Shown one piece after another: positions 54,680-64,000 of a DNA stretch of 64,000 nucleotides. How positions within the stretch are numbered: position 1 is the first letter of the stretch; each line of letters begins with the position of its first letter. Origin of the DNA: Candidula unifasciata (lineage: Eukaryota; Mollusca; Gastropoda; Stylommatophora; Geomitridae); contig CAJHNH020008390.1 of NCBI GenBank assembly GCA_905116865.2, positions 231,501 through 295,500 of the forward strand. Reading direction: 5' to 3'. Below the pieces are notes generated by a model, which was not told the DNA's origin, did no database searches, and was given only the letters and a program-made list of their open reading frames with translations. The position numbers and the translations under genes are program-made.

Positions 54680-54844
54680 GCTGTCCCTGCATGAAAAGAT
54701 AACTGTTGTATTTAATCAGGTAAAACTAAAAAATGGCACTCACCAACTTTCTTCTATAAAAAACTGTAAAAGGATGAGATAAACTAGGTAATTTACTGCT
54801 GCGTTTAAGGCAGTCATGAAGATGAAGGTGGGGGACAGCCTCAA

Positions 54845-55020
54845 AACTTGTCTGTTCCGATCTGGCTGCTTCTGCAGCATGCTTTGTTCCAAAAATAGTG
54901 GTGTACCTTTCCTTTGGAGTAAACAAGCAGCAGAAAGAAGGAACATGGTGTCTACAATCCTGGCCAGGCTGGGTGCTTTGGAGAGTAGGAACCTCCTCTC
55001 TGGCCTTAATGTGTAGGCAG
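54845..55020 (+). repeat. Dispersed repeat M copy
   Basis: CTTCTGCAGCATGCTTTGTT is also at 24571-24595, and the following words match 25100-25235. Confidence 0.55.
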
Positions 55021-55059
55021 CACATGAATATTCTCAACATTTTTCAAGATCATAGACTG

Positions 55060-55400
55060 TGATTCTCATACCTCCTTACAGCTTGGTAATGAAAGAGCTG
55101 ATAGACCGCATTAACTGGAGATGGCCAGTCCATGGATCACACAGACATTGTCATTGCCCTTAGAGAGATAGGATGCTCTGAGGATTTTGAAAGCAACGTG
55201 TCCACATCACTGCTAAGAATATGAGGTTTGGGAGCAAAGACTGGCACAGCCAAGCATAAGAAGCACACCAGACACACCTGAAGTCTTGTTAACCAACATA
55301 GGACTGGCACTATTAACCATGCAACGCAGATGAATATGTAGAGAGAGGAATCTGAGCACCTATGGATGTGTCCGGAGTGCTGGGAAGATAATCTAACTTA
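55060..55400 (+). pseudogene. LINE relic, RNase H end and C-terminal tail
   Basis: LGNERADRPH near the start is the G-N-E-R-A-D RNase H motif; near the end the frame EHLWMCPECW matches the W-x-C-P-x-C tail of the element at 60429. Stops and shifts between. Confidence 0.72.
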
Positions 55401-55587
55401 TAACACAATAAAACATTTTTTTTTTGCACTAGCCGTGCGGCCCTAAAACCCAAGGCTCAAAGAGCCCTCCCCTGCCAACACTGCAAAAGTGGTAAATATC
55501 GGCAGTAATGGCAGTTTTTTTTCTCACTAATGGATAGAAGAAATTGAGGCCAGCCTCTATTATTTAAAGTGTGTGCAAGCGTAACAT

Positions 55588-56172
55588 GGGTGATACAGGT
55601 ATTGATGTAGTGTCATGGTGATACAGGTATTGATGTAGTGTCATGGTGATACAGGTATTGATGTAGTGTCATGGTGATACAGGTATTGATGTAGTGTCAT
55701 GGTGATACAGGTATTGATGTAGTGTCATGGTGATACAGGTATTGATGTAGTGTCATGGTGATACAGGTATTGATGTAGTGTCAAGGTGATACAGGTATTG
55801 ATGTAGTGTCATGGTGATACAGGTATTGATGTAGTGTCATGGTGATACAGGTATTGATGTAGTGTCATGGTGATACAGGTATTGATGTAGTGTCATGGTG
55901 ATACAGGTATTGATGTAGTGTCATGGTGATACAGGTATTGATGTAGTGTCATGGTGATACAGGTATTGATGTAGTGTCATGGTGATACAGGTATTGACGT
56001 AGTGTCATGGTGATACAGGTATTGATGTAGTGTCATGGTGATACAGGTATTGATGTAGTGTTATGGTGATACAGGTATTGATGTAGTGTCATGGTGATAC
56101 AGGTATTGATGTAGTGTCATGGTGATACAGGTATTGATGTAGTGTCATGGTGATACAGGTATTGATGTAGTT
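55588..56172 (+). repeat. Minisatellite, 28-bp unit, ~21 copies
   Basis: Units of GGTGATACAGGTATTGATGT plus AGTGTCAT, very homogeneous. Upstream of the gene. Confidence 0.95.
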
Positions 56173-56344
56173 TCATGGCAACAAAATGTCATGGACCATG
56201 TTGCATGAAGGTGGCAAATCAGGAAGGGCTTAGCTCTCTGAAAAATGTTCTAAGGGTGGGGTGGGGGGCTGAAATCTTTCTCTGCCTCCCCCCACGGACA
56301 TAATTTATTTATAGAAAAAGGGGCTTCAAGGACCTGAGCTTTCA

Positions 56345-56690
56345 GGTTCCAGTAGTAGCAGGAGCAGTAGTAGTAGCAGGAGCAGCAGCAACAGTAGTAG
56401 TGATAGCAGTAGTAGCAGTTGTAGTAGCAGCAGCAACAGTAGCAGGGGCAGTAGTAGTAGCAGCCACAACAGTAGTAGTGACAGTAGTAGTAGCAACAGT
56501 AGTAGTGATAACAGTAGTAGCAGCCGCAACAGTAGTAGTGACAGTAGTAGTAGCAATAGTAGTAGAAGTAAACGTAGAAGTTAGAAGTAGCAGCAACTAA
56601 AGTAGAATTAATAGTAGTAGTAGCATCATTAGTAGAAGTACTTTTAGAAGTAGCAATATTAGTAGAAATATATCAGCACTAGTAGTTAGC
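56345..56690 (+). repeat. AGT/AGC trinucleotide tract
   Basis: AGTAGTAGC-type triplets for about 340 bp. All long open frames here are poly-Leu, Thr/Ala or Val/Ala artefacts. Confidence 0.92.
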
Positions 56691-56919
56691 AGTCATTATT
56701 ATAAGTTAACTATAAGCAGCAGAAGTAGCATTTAGCAGCGCATACCACACCACGCCCCAAAAATAAATAAACATCAAATCTGATACAACATACAAAATAC
56801 CTCAGTTTTTAGCAAGACAACTTACAGTGTCGTTTTATTAATCTGTCTACACATCATACACTGTGCCATGATAAAACAAGCGTTTAAAAAGTGGGAAAAA
56901 CTGGTCCCAGCATTCTTAC

Positions 56920-57310
56920 CGGTACCCTGCCAGAAATAGTTGAAGCTGAAACACATACTTTATATTATTAGTTTAGTATCAATAATTTATTAATTATTAG
57001 GCATTTATCATTTAGTTAGTGAACAGAGGTTAGCAAGCTACCTGACGATCGATACAATTCATGTAGTTTCACTGTAACTTTGTAAATGAAAACGAAAGAG
57101 GGTGAAAGTTTACGTTATTCTGCGGCATGCACGATTTGGTGAATGTTTCTGCATCACAGGGAAAGAGAACGGACCGAGACAGCGATCAGAGGTTGGTGTA
57201 GGCTCGAGTCCATCGACTTGACGAAGACCTGCTCGACTACTTTCACTTTCTGCAACGCAACGGCAACCGCGGGGTCACTTCCGCTGGGAGGTCACAGCTA
57301 TAAATTATCA
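56920..57310 (-). promoter_or_regulatory. Candidate promoter and non-coding first exon of the GH35 gene
   Basis: This is the only GC-rich, non-repetitive stretch in the 2.6 kb upstream of the start exon. On the minus strand it holds GCGGAAGTGACC (an ETS/GABPA-type core) near 57275-57290 beside CCGCGG, and ends in TACCG|GTAAGA at 56920, a strong donor. An untranslated exon ending here would splice to the CATGCAG acceptor just before the ATG. No transcript evidence is available, so this is inference. Confidence 0.35.
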
Positions 57311-57324
57311 CCTTATAAAAGTAA

Positions 57325-58770
57325 ATAATTTAGTCAGTCAGTTAGTCTCTATCCTAGTTGTCCCCTTGTGGGATGCAATTTTTCGTGATTTAAAGCCCCA
57401 CTCTGGCTTTTGTCGGGGGCCCTGAATATAGCTGGGCCACAATTGTGGCCATAAAGGCTCAAATGGGTTTCTGGGACCTCTCCACGGGTGATCCTCATCC
57501 GCATAGTGGCACTTTGTGTCACCGGGTATTTATCGCTTGTGTGATGTCCTGGTGGGATACAGCAAGCAAGCAGTCAGTTAGGTTTTTAGCAAGTTAGTCA
57601 GTTAGCTAGTCAGTCAGTTAGGTAATTAGTTAAAATGTTAGTCACTTAGTTAATAATCTTGTAGCCTGGTAATCTTAGTTAATAAGTCAATCTATTATTT
57701 AGTTAGTTAATAAGTCGATCAATTAGTTAGTTAAAAAGTGAGTCATTTAGTTATTTATTAAGTAAATCAATTTGTTAGTAAGTCATCAGTCAGTTAGTTT
57801 ATAAGTAATCAGCTTCTAAGTTAGTAAGTCAATCATTTAGTTAGATATTAAGTAAATCATTTTGTTAGTAAATCAATCAGTTCGTTAGTTAATGAGTAAT
57901 CAGTTTGTCAGTTCGTAAGTCAATCATTTAGTTAGTAAGTAAATCGATTTGTTAGTTGAAAAGCCAGTCAGTTAGTTAGTTAATAAGCAAATCAATTAGT
58001 GAGTTCATAAGTCAAACAATTATTTAATTAATATGTCAGTCAATGTGTAAGTTAGTAGATCAATGAATTAGTTAGTTAATAAGTAATAAATTAGTTAGAT
58101 CATAGGTCAATTAATTAGTTAGTTAATAAGTAATCAATTTGTTAGTTAATAAGTCAGTCAATTTGTTTGTTAGTAAGTCAATCAATTTGTTAGTTAGTAA
58201 GTCAATAAATTAGATAGTTAATCAATTAGTTAGTTTTTCAATTAGTTAGCTAAAAAGTAAATCAGCTAGTTAGTTTATAGGTCAATCAATTAGTAGTTAA
58301 TAAGTAATCAATTAGTTAGTCAATAAATCAATCAATGTGTTAGTTAGTAAGCCAATCAATTGTTAGTTAATAAGTAAATCAATTTGTTAGTTAGTAAGTA
58401 TATCAATTAGGTAATTATTAAGTCAGTTAATTAGTTAGCTGGTTACCTAATAAATCAGTCAGTTAATTGGTTAATACGTCAGTCATGTAGTTAGGTAACA
58501 GGTCAGTAAGATTGGTAGTTAGTCAGTTAGTTAGTCTATCAATTAGTCAGTCAGTTTTTAGTTAGTCGGTCAGTTGTACATGTACCCTCCGGAGCGCCAG
58601 CATAATACCATCGCTATCATCGGTTGTATCCAGTCGCTAAGTGCCTTCATGCCGATCTCCGAGTGTACACTCTTAGCTAGGGTCTTGAAGGTCAGTAAGT
58701 TAATCTGCCAGTCAGTCAATAGGTCAGTAATTTAGTCAGTTGGCCAGTTATTTTTTTTTTTTTTTTTTTT
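57325..58770 (+). repeat. Degenerate AGTT/AGTC tetranucleotide tract
   Basis: TTAGTTAGTCAGTCAATTAG-style words for about 1.4 kb; resumes at 59270-59395. Interrupted by two complex insertions: 57358-57545 (CCCCTTGTGGGATGCAATTT ... CCACGGGTGATCCTCATCC) and 58575-58690 (CCCTCCGGAGCGCCAGC ... GATCTCCGAGTGTACACTC), whose origin I do not recognise. Confidence 0.88.
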
Positions 58771-58848
58771 TACTGGGTCGGTCTCCAAAATGCCAAGCCC
58801 GGCAGTCCGACTACCCTGAAGATATTACTTCGGTAATCCGGAGTGAAG

Positions 58849-59060
58849 TCGGCTCTGTGGCTAAGTCAATGCGAACGCTTCGCTTCGAAATGCCGGGATG
58901 CCGGGTTCGATCCCAGTTGCGGGCAATGCGCCTTGTTTCCATAGTGATATCAAGAAAGCTGACCGTCCAGAAGCAATGGCAAACTACTGGACGTAAATTT
59001 GCCAAGAGAAACCACACAGCCATGGGCTGTTGGGTTTGGTTCTGCAACGTCCTGTAAAGG
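58849..59060 (+). repeat. tRNA-derived SINE with good B box
   Basis: Head GTCGGCTCTGTGGCTAAGTC, B box GGGTTCGATCCC, body CCAGAAGCAATGGCAAACTA. The B box matches the Pol III consensus, but the arms do not form a complete tRNA. Preceded by an A/T-rich poly(T) of about 23 at 58749-58771. Confidence 0.75.
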
Positions 59061-59220
59061 ATACGCAATTAACTTTTGATCCGGACTGAACGGGAAAACC
59101 GCTCGGCAAAGTTTTTTTCAGAAGGGAGTGTGTGTTTTTTTTTTAAGATTGACTTTGCCGATAGGGTTTTACCCGTAGCTTGGTTTGTGACCGATCCCGG
59201 TCCTTTTGGCCAGATTAGTG

Positions 59221-59262
59221 CAACAGAGCTACACTTTGATCTTAGCCAAAAGGCCGAGAAAG
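59221..59262 (-). ncRNA. U2 snRNA 5'-end fragment (pseudogene)
   Basis: Minus strand reads TCTCGGCCTTTTGGCTAAG, then ATCAAAGTGTAG, matching U2 snRNA from about nucleotide 6 to 36 with one extra A, then drifts. The remainder of U2, including the Sm site and 3' stem-loops, is missing, so it cannot be a functional gene. Its distal side carries CGGTCCTTTTGGCC, an inverted echo of GGCCAAAAGG, giving a hairpin. Confidence 0.7.
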
Positions 59263-59587
59263 TCCGCCAGTTGGTCTGCCACTCAATTAGCTATTTAGTT
59301 AACCAGACAGACAGTTATTATGCCAGTCAGTTAGTCAGTCATTTAGTCAGTCAGTTAGTTCGACTGTCAATTAGTTAATATGTCAGTCAGTTACTATGCT
59401 GTGCTATTCATACGCCAAACAAGGCTTGTAATCGATATTACTTTTCCGTCTTTTCTGTGTAATCGTGTGGCTTTAAAGGGCGGTAACCGAATACAGAACC
59501 TTCCTCATCAACGTCATTCTAAGAGTTTCTCTTCCGTGTTCTTGTTTGATCAGTCGGTTTGATTTCCACTTCAGTGCCTTTTTTGTT

Positions 59588-60292
<705 letters not shown>

Positions 60293-60390
60293 TTAGTCAC
60301 ACAGGCACACTCTCACAAGCACACACTCTAAGACACACACGCAAACAACCCAGACACATACAGACTCAGACACACGCAGCTATACAGACA

Positions 60391-60394
<4 letters not shown>

Positions 60395-60426
<32 letters not shown>
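60395..60426 (+). repeat. (CA)n microsatellite
   Basis: Pure CA run joined directly to the truncated LINE; another lies at 62018-62047. Confidence 0.9.
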
Positions 60427-60428
<2 letters not shown>

Positions 60429-60429
<1 letters not shown>

Positions 60430-61640
60430 AAGGGCTTGTGCTTTGCGTCATTGACTATGGTCTTGCCCTCCTCACTGTCAGCAAAACCCAGCTAGAAAGA
60501 CTGGACCGAGTACAAAATGAGGCCACGAGACTCATACTCGGCTGCACAAAAGACACCTCCTGCAACGCCATGCGTTATGTCCTGGGTTTGCCGACGATGA
60601 CTAGCAGATACAAAGTGGCACAAGTCAAGGCTTACATGAGGGTATCGGCAGACGCTAACCACCCATTGCACAAAGCTATATACGACACAAAAGGAACGCG
60701 TCTCAAAAGAGGCCGCTCTTGGATGGCAAAGGCTGAGAATTTGATCCAGCAGGTATGTGACCTACGCGTTATCAGGCACGGAAAAGAATGAACGAATAAA
60801 CCAGTAGAAATGCATGGCATCTCTAAGTTTGTCATCACACTCGGAAGGTACTGCAGGGATCAAATTCCTGCGGCCATAGACACAGAAGTAAGGGAACTAA
60901 TAGATCGGCATTCAGACCCAGAAGATACTATCATCTACACAAATGGATTCGTGAAGCGCGGATCAAGGTCAGCATGGGCATACACAGCGCAAAGAATGGG
61001 AAAAACAATACATGTGGACAGCGGCGCTTACCAGACAAACACGTCAAGCATGACAATGGAAATAGCCGCTGCTTCTAAAGCTTTAGCGTGGGTATCCGAG
61101 CAAACCGCCACACAGGCAGTAATTGTCTCAGACTCAATGAATATGCTTCAGAAGATAGCAACAGGCAGTATGCGCTCTGAATGGATAGAAAGCATTCGGA
61201 AATCGCACTTAACCTCCCTAACCTGGATCTACACACCGGGTAATGCGGGCGTAAAGGGAAATGAGCGAGCGGACAAACTGGCAAGCACTGCACCAATGAC
61301 TGCGGAAAAAAGCATTGACAGAGCAGATATCGTCAACGCTGTACGAACTGGGCTAGTGGAGAATGATGAATCTCTGACACTGGCACGATTGCGTGACATG
61401 GGAGTTAAGCATGGTCTTCGGGGCCGAGAAATGAGACGATATAACCAGCTTCTCATGGGGACAATTAGTAGAAGTACTTTGGAGTGGCTGCTGCTTCGGA
61501 GAACTGATCACGTATGGGTATGCACAATGTGCAGTGACATCACGTGTGATAACAAAGCATAAAATAACATCTTGTAGGGAGTCGGCAGTCCGAAACCCAA
61601 GTTCAAGGTGTCTCCTTTGTGTCAAAGAACTGCATGGCTG
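60429..61640 (+). pseudogene. 5'-truncated non-LTR retrotransposon: RT end, RNase H, C-terminal tail
   Basis: 60438-60790 encodes the post-RT segment (VIDYGLALLTVSKTQLERLD, then QNEATRLILGCTKDTSCNAM). After a stop at 60789-60791, 60810-61562 encodes an RNase H domain: IIYTNGFVKRGSRSAWAY (motif 1, catalytic Asp replaced by Asn), TMEIAAASKAL (Glu present), VSDSMNMLQKI (second Asp present), and TPGNAGVKGNERADKLAS, where Asn replaces the usual His. It ends with LLRRTDHVWVCTMCSD. The stop and the lost active-site residues make it an inactive relic. The GC content and open length suggest it is the youngest LINE copy here. Confidence 0.9.
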
Positions 61641-61784
61641 TTGGGTGAACAGTCGTTAACGAAGGCAGTCAGGTCGTTGTAGGGGCGACGCCTGCTGGTG
61701 GATGTAATGTCCTAAGTCCCTTCCCCAGCTAATAAGGAGGGTACTGCTGGGGTGACCGTTTATTAACCCTCATATAATGCTTCA

Positions 61785-61985
61785 GGTCAAAATGGACGCT
61801 AGGCACGGCCACCTTTTTTTTCCTGCCAGATGGTGGCCGTTGCATTTTTGCTCCATTTGTAGACTGGAAGGATATAGTTTCGTCGCCCAGCTTCTAAGTT
61901 GAGTGCATGGCGTGACACTGTGAGCTACGTGTGTTTTTCGTTGGCACAGGAGCGGAGCAACTATGGGGTAACCCGTTTGCTATGA
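61785..61985 (+). repeat. Dispersed repeat K copy
   Basis: CAAAATGGACGCTAGGCACG, TGGTGGCCGTTGCATTTTTG, TGTAGACTGGAAGGATATAG, and TTGAGTGCATGGCGTGACAC. The clearest of the three copies. Confidence 0.6.
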
Positions 61986-62014
61986 AGCTGAAACTAGGAT
62001 TACCAGATTACCAG

Positions 62015-62049
<35 letters not shown>

Positions 62050-62385
62050 CCGCACAAAAAGACACCTGCAAACACACAGACGCACACAGACAGACAGACA
62101 TATAGACCGATGAACCTGTTTAAATTGTTTTGTAGAATATTTTCACATCGTCACTATTACATATTGCTACAGAAATGTTCTAAATACACATTTTAGCTTC
62201 TTTTTCAAAACCTGTTCGTTGTTGAACTAACATGCAATGCCTTGCCATTGAAAAGTCCGTTTTAATGATTTTTCTAGCAGCCTGGAGATGTCTTAGAGTT
62301 TTGACCCACTCAGTCGATCAGACAAAATACGTGAGAACGACACAGAGCATAGCTCCCATCCAACATGGTGCTCACCTTGAAACTC

Positions 62386-62705
62386 TAAGTGATGTGTAGC
62401 TGGTGTCTTGAGAAACTCTCAGTGATGTGTAGCTGGTGTCTCGGGAAACTCTCAGTGATGTGTAGCTGGTGTCTCAGGAAACTCGCAGTGATGTGTAGCT
62501 GGTGTCTCGGGAAACTCGCAGTGATGTGTAGCTGGTGTCTCGGGAAACTCTCAGTGATGTGTAGCTGGTGTCTCGGGAAACTCTCAGTGATGTGTAGCTG
62601 GTGTCTCGGGAAACTCGCAGTGATGTGTAGCTGGTGTCTCGGGAAACTCTCAGTGATGTGTAGCTGGTGTCTCAGGAAACTCTCAGTGATGTGTAGTTGG
62701 TGTGT
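62386..62705 (+). repeat. Minisatellite, 33-bp unit, ~10 copies
   Basis: Units of GATGTGTAGCTGGTGTCTCG plus GGAAACTCTCAGT with CTCGCAG variants. Open in one plus frame only because 33 is divisible by three. Confidence 0.93.
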
Positions 62706-62904
62706 TGGCCTTACATTAGCTGTCGTACCCAGGATCCGAAGACGATTGAACCGTCTGAGCTGCAGACATCCGTGGGCACAGTTTAAAGAAAACTCGACAG
62801 CCTGTTGTAACAGTTACATGTTAGATCCTTTAATCAATGTCACATATTGCATGCAGTTGCAATTTTCCCGTTTCACGGTGAATCGTAACATTTTAATGTT
62901 GCAC

Positions 62905-62919
62905 TCAGTTATAACTTTG

Positions 62920-62966
<47 letters not shown>

Positions 62967-62988
62967 CGGCAAAGTTATAACATGTGTG
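62905..62988. repeat. (TG)n-(TA)n tract enclosed by a perfect 15-bp inverted repeat
   Basis: GTTATAACTTTGCCG on the left of the TG run and CGGCAAAGTTATAAC on the right are exact inverse complements; a second (TG)n follows. Confidence 0.85.
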
Positions 62989-63029
62989 TGTGTGTGTGTG
63001 TGGAAAATATTAAATATGCATATTATTAT

Positions 63030-63310
63030 ACGTGGAGTCGCCGTAGCAGAGCAGCTAGACGCTCGCCTGCGGATCGGAAGGTCGTGAGCTCGATCCTTTG
63101 GGAAAAAAGACTTTTAAAAAAAAAAAACTTGGCTCCCAGGTCGACCCAGCTTTGAGTGGGTACCGGCTGCAGTCCTGGGAAGTAAAGGCGGCCGGCCTGA
63201 TCCTGACCGCATCACCCATCTTATGCAGATTGGTCTATAAAATATAGGTCTAGCCCTATATGCCTTATACGCCTAAAGGCGTGGAAAAGGGTCCTTCACT
63301 TTACTATATT
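63030..63310 (+). repeat. SINE family I, full length
   Basis: Head GTGGAGTCGCCGTAGCAGAG, B-box region GTCGTGAGCTCGATCC, core GGGAAGTAAAGGCGGCCGGC, 3' part AATATAGGTCTAGCCCTATA. Reference copy for this family in the window. Confidence 0.8.
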
Positions 63311-63339
63311 AAAATATGAACACAAAATACTTTATTGAC

Positions 63340-63445
63340 AAAATACTACTGCTGTGTGAAAGATGGGTGCTTGGAAAGGCCGAATATAAGACGGGCCTGC
63401 GTACCCAATTTGTGACCCTTTGAAAATAAAGTTTGTTCGTTATCT
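63340..63445 (+). repeat. Dispersed repeat E copy
   Basis: GTGTGAAAGATGGGTGCTTG, AAGACGGGCCTGCGTACCCA, then AATAAAGTTTGTTCGTTATC; least diverged copy. Confidence 0.78.
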
Positions 63446-63584
63446 CTCTTTCCAGCAATATTTATTTCCTTCATATAATCCATGAATGTGATTGCTTTTG
63501 TTTCTGTAGATAAAAACCAAAATCCCACATATACCCAGGATTCAGTTGGATTGTTTAATTGCTTGCTCATCGTCTAGGTATCTG

Positions 63585-64000
63585 CACAAAGGGGGGCTGC
63601 GGGGTATGGAGGCATGATATCCGCCTTGAATGTTAGAGGTTCCGGGTTCAATCTTCGGTAAGGGCTGAGATTTTTTTCACGTGGACTTGAACTTCTAGTA
63701 ATTTCCGTTTGTCTCTGGGTAGTGAGATCGGACGCCCGTGTGCATTGTTGCGCAAGTAAAAAAAAAAGTCCTTTGACAGTTGAAAATCGAAAAGAGTAGC
63801 CTAACGGCAAAATTTGGAGTTTTAAAATCTACCAAAAGTATTTAAGGATCCTCGCTGGTGCTACAGAGCCTGTGCACTGTGCTGAGCTTCTTCATGCTCA
63901 GACTTGAATTAGAAAGAGAACCTAGCACTTATGGGTTACTACCCGTGTGCCATGATGTTGATCCGTTGTTCAAAACCTTAAACCTGGGTATCTATCTGCA
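63585..64000 (+). repeat. SINE family H, cut by the window end
   Basis: GGGGGGCTGCGGGGTATGGA head, GGTTCCGGGTTCAATCTTCG as B box, TTGCGCAAGTAAAAAAAAAA, and ACTTATGGGTTACTACCCGT; collinear with the inverted copy at 22350-22792. Confidence 0.8.

Noticed and set aside
52415..53221. A 268-codon plus-strand protein with [10 protein letters not shown] repeats
   Set aside because: Generated by a 30-bp array inside a dispersed non-coding repeat; antisense to the gene and no family resemblance.
56326..56600. Poly-Leu, Thr/Ala and Val/Ala frames
   Set aside because: Artefacts of the AGT/AGC trinucleotide tract read in different frames.
58849..58925. tRNA gene
   Set aside because: Good B box but no complete cloverleaf; it continues into a SINE body. 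The other tRNA-like heads (16632, 19117, 24645, 26815, 63030, 63585) fail likewise.
62389..63087. A 232-codon plus-strand frame with CSWCLGKLSVM repeats
   Set aside because: A 33-bp array followed by a TG microsatellite; no homology and no supporting splice or promoter signals.

Overview
The window is eukaryotic: a single split gene sits among many introns, tandem repeats and decayed retrotransposons, with no prokaryotic-style gene packing. The gene family, the mixture of several non-LTR retrotransposon lineages, tRNA-headed SINEs and very dense minisatellites point to an animal. A lophotrochozoan such as a mollusc is my best guess, but this is inference; no species can be named from the sequence alone. 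The one protein-coding gene I can support is a GH35 beta-galactosidase of the beta-galactosidase-1-like (GLB1L2/GLB1L3) type on the minus strand, from ATG at 54679 to stop at 10832. I assembled 18 coding exons by hand from family motifs. All 17 introns are GT-AG, every phase joins correctly, and the summed CDS is 2196 nt (731 residues) with no in-frame stop. The protein has an N-terminal signal anchor, a stem, the catalytic barrel (acid/base Glu247 and nucleophile Glu327) and the C-terminal jelly-roll region. Only about 5% of the 43.8-kb gene span is coding. Layout: 1-10.8 kb lies downstream of the gene and is dominated by tandem arrays, including a 60-bp array (5.1-6.1 kb) and a 2.9-kb 33-bp array that is open on both strands (6.4-9.3 kb). 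From 10.8 to 54.7 kb is the gene, whose introns carry about 20 unrelated minisatellites (units 20-66 bp), several LINE relic types, at least four SINE families, TTAA-type MITEs, a hAT-like element, a foldback element and a possible solo LTR. From 54.7 to 64 kb, upstream of the gene, there is a LINE relic, a 28-bp array, a GC-rich candidate promoter, a long AGTT/AGTC tract, 700 bp of ACAG/ACAT microsatellite, a truncated LINE with an RNase H domain, and SINEs. The most unusual pattern concerns introns 5, 8, 9 and 11. Each carries a tandem array abutting the 5' splice site whose unit repeats the last few exon bases plus the donor. In intron 9 each unit also carries an acceptor-like AG placed so that a phase-matched 21-nt (or 27-nt) micro-exon could be spliced in. 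Other notable observations are a dispersed repeat with an internally expanded 30-bp segment, a SINE with a 13-bp target-site duplication inside a minisatellite, a U2 snRNA-like fragment, and complementary UG-rich and CA-rich intronic tracts bracketing exons 7-9, which encode the nucleophile.
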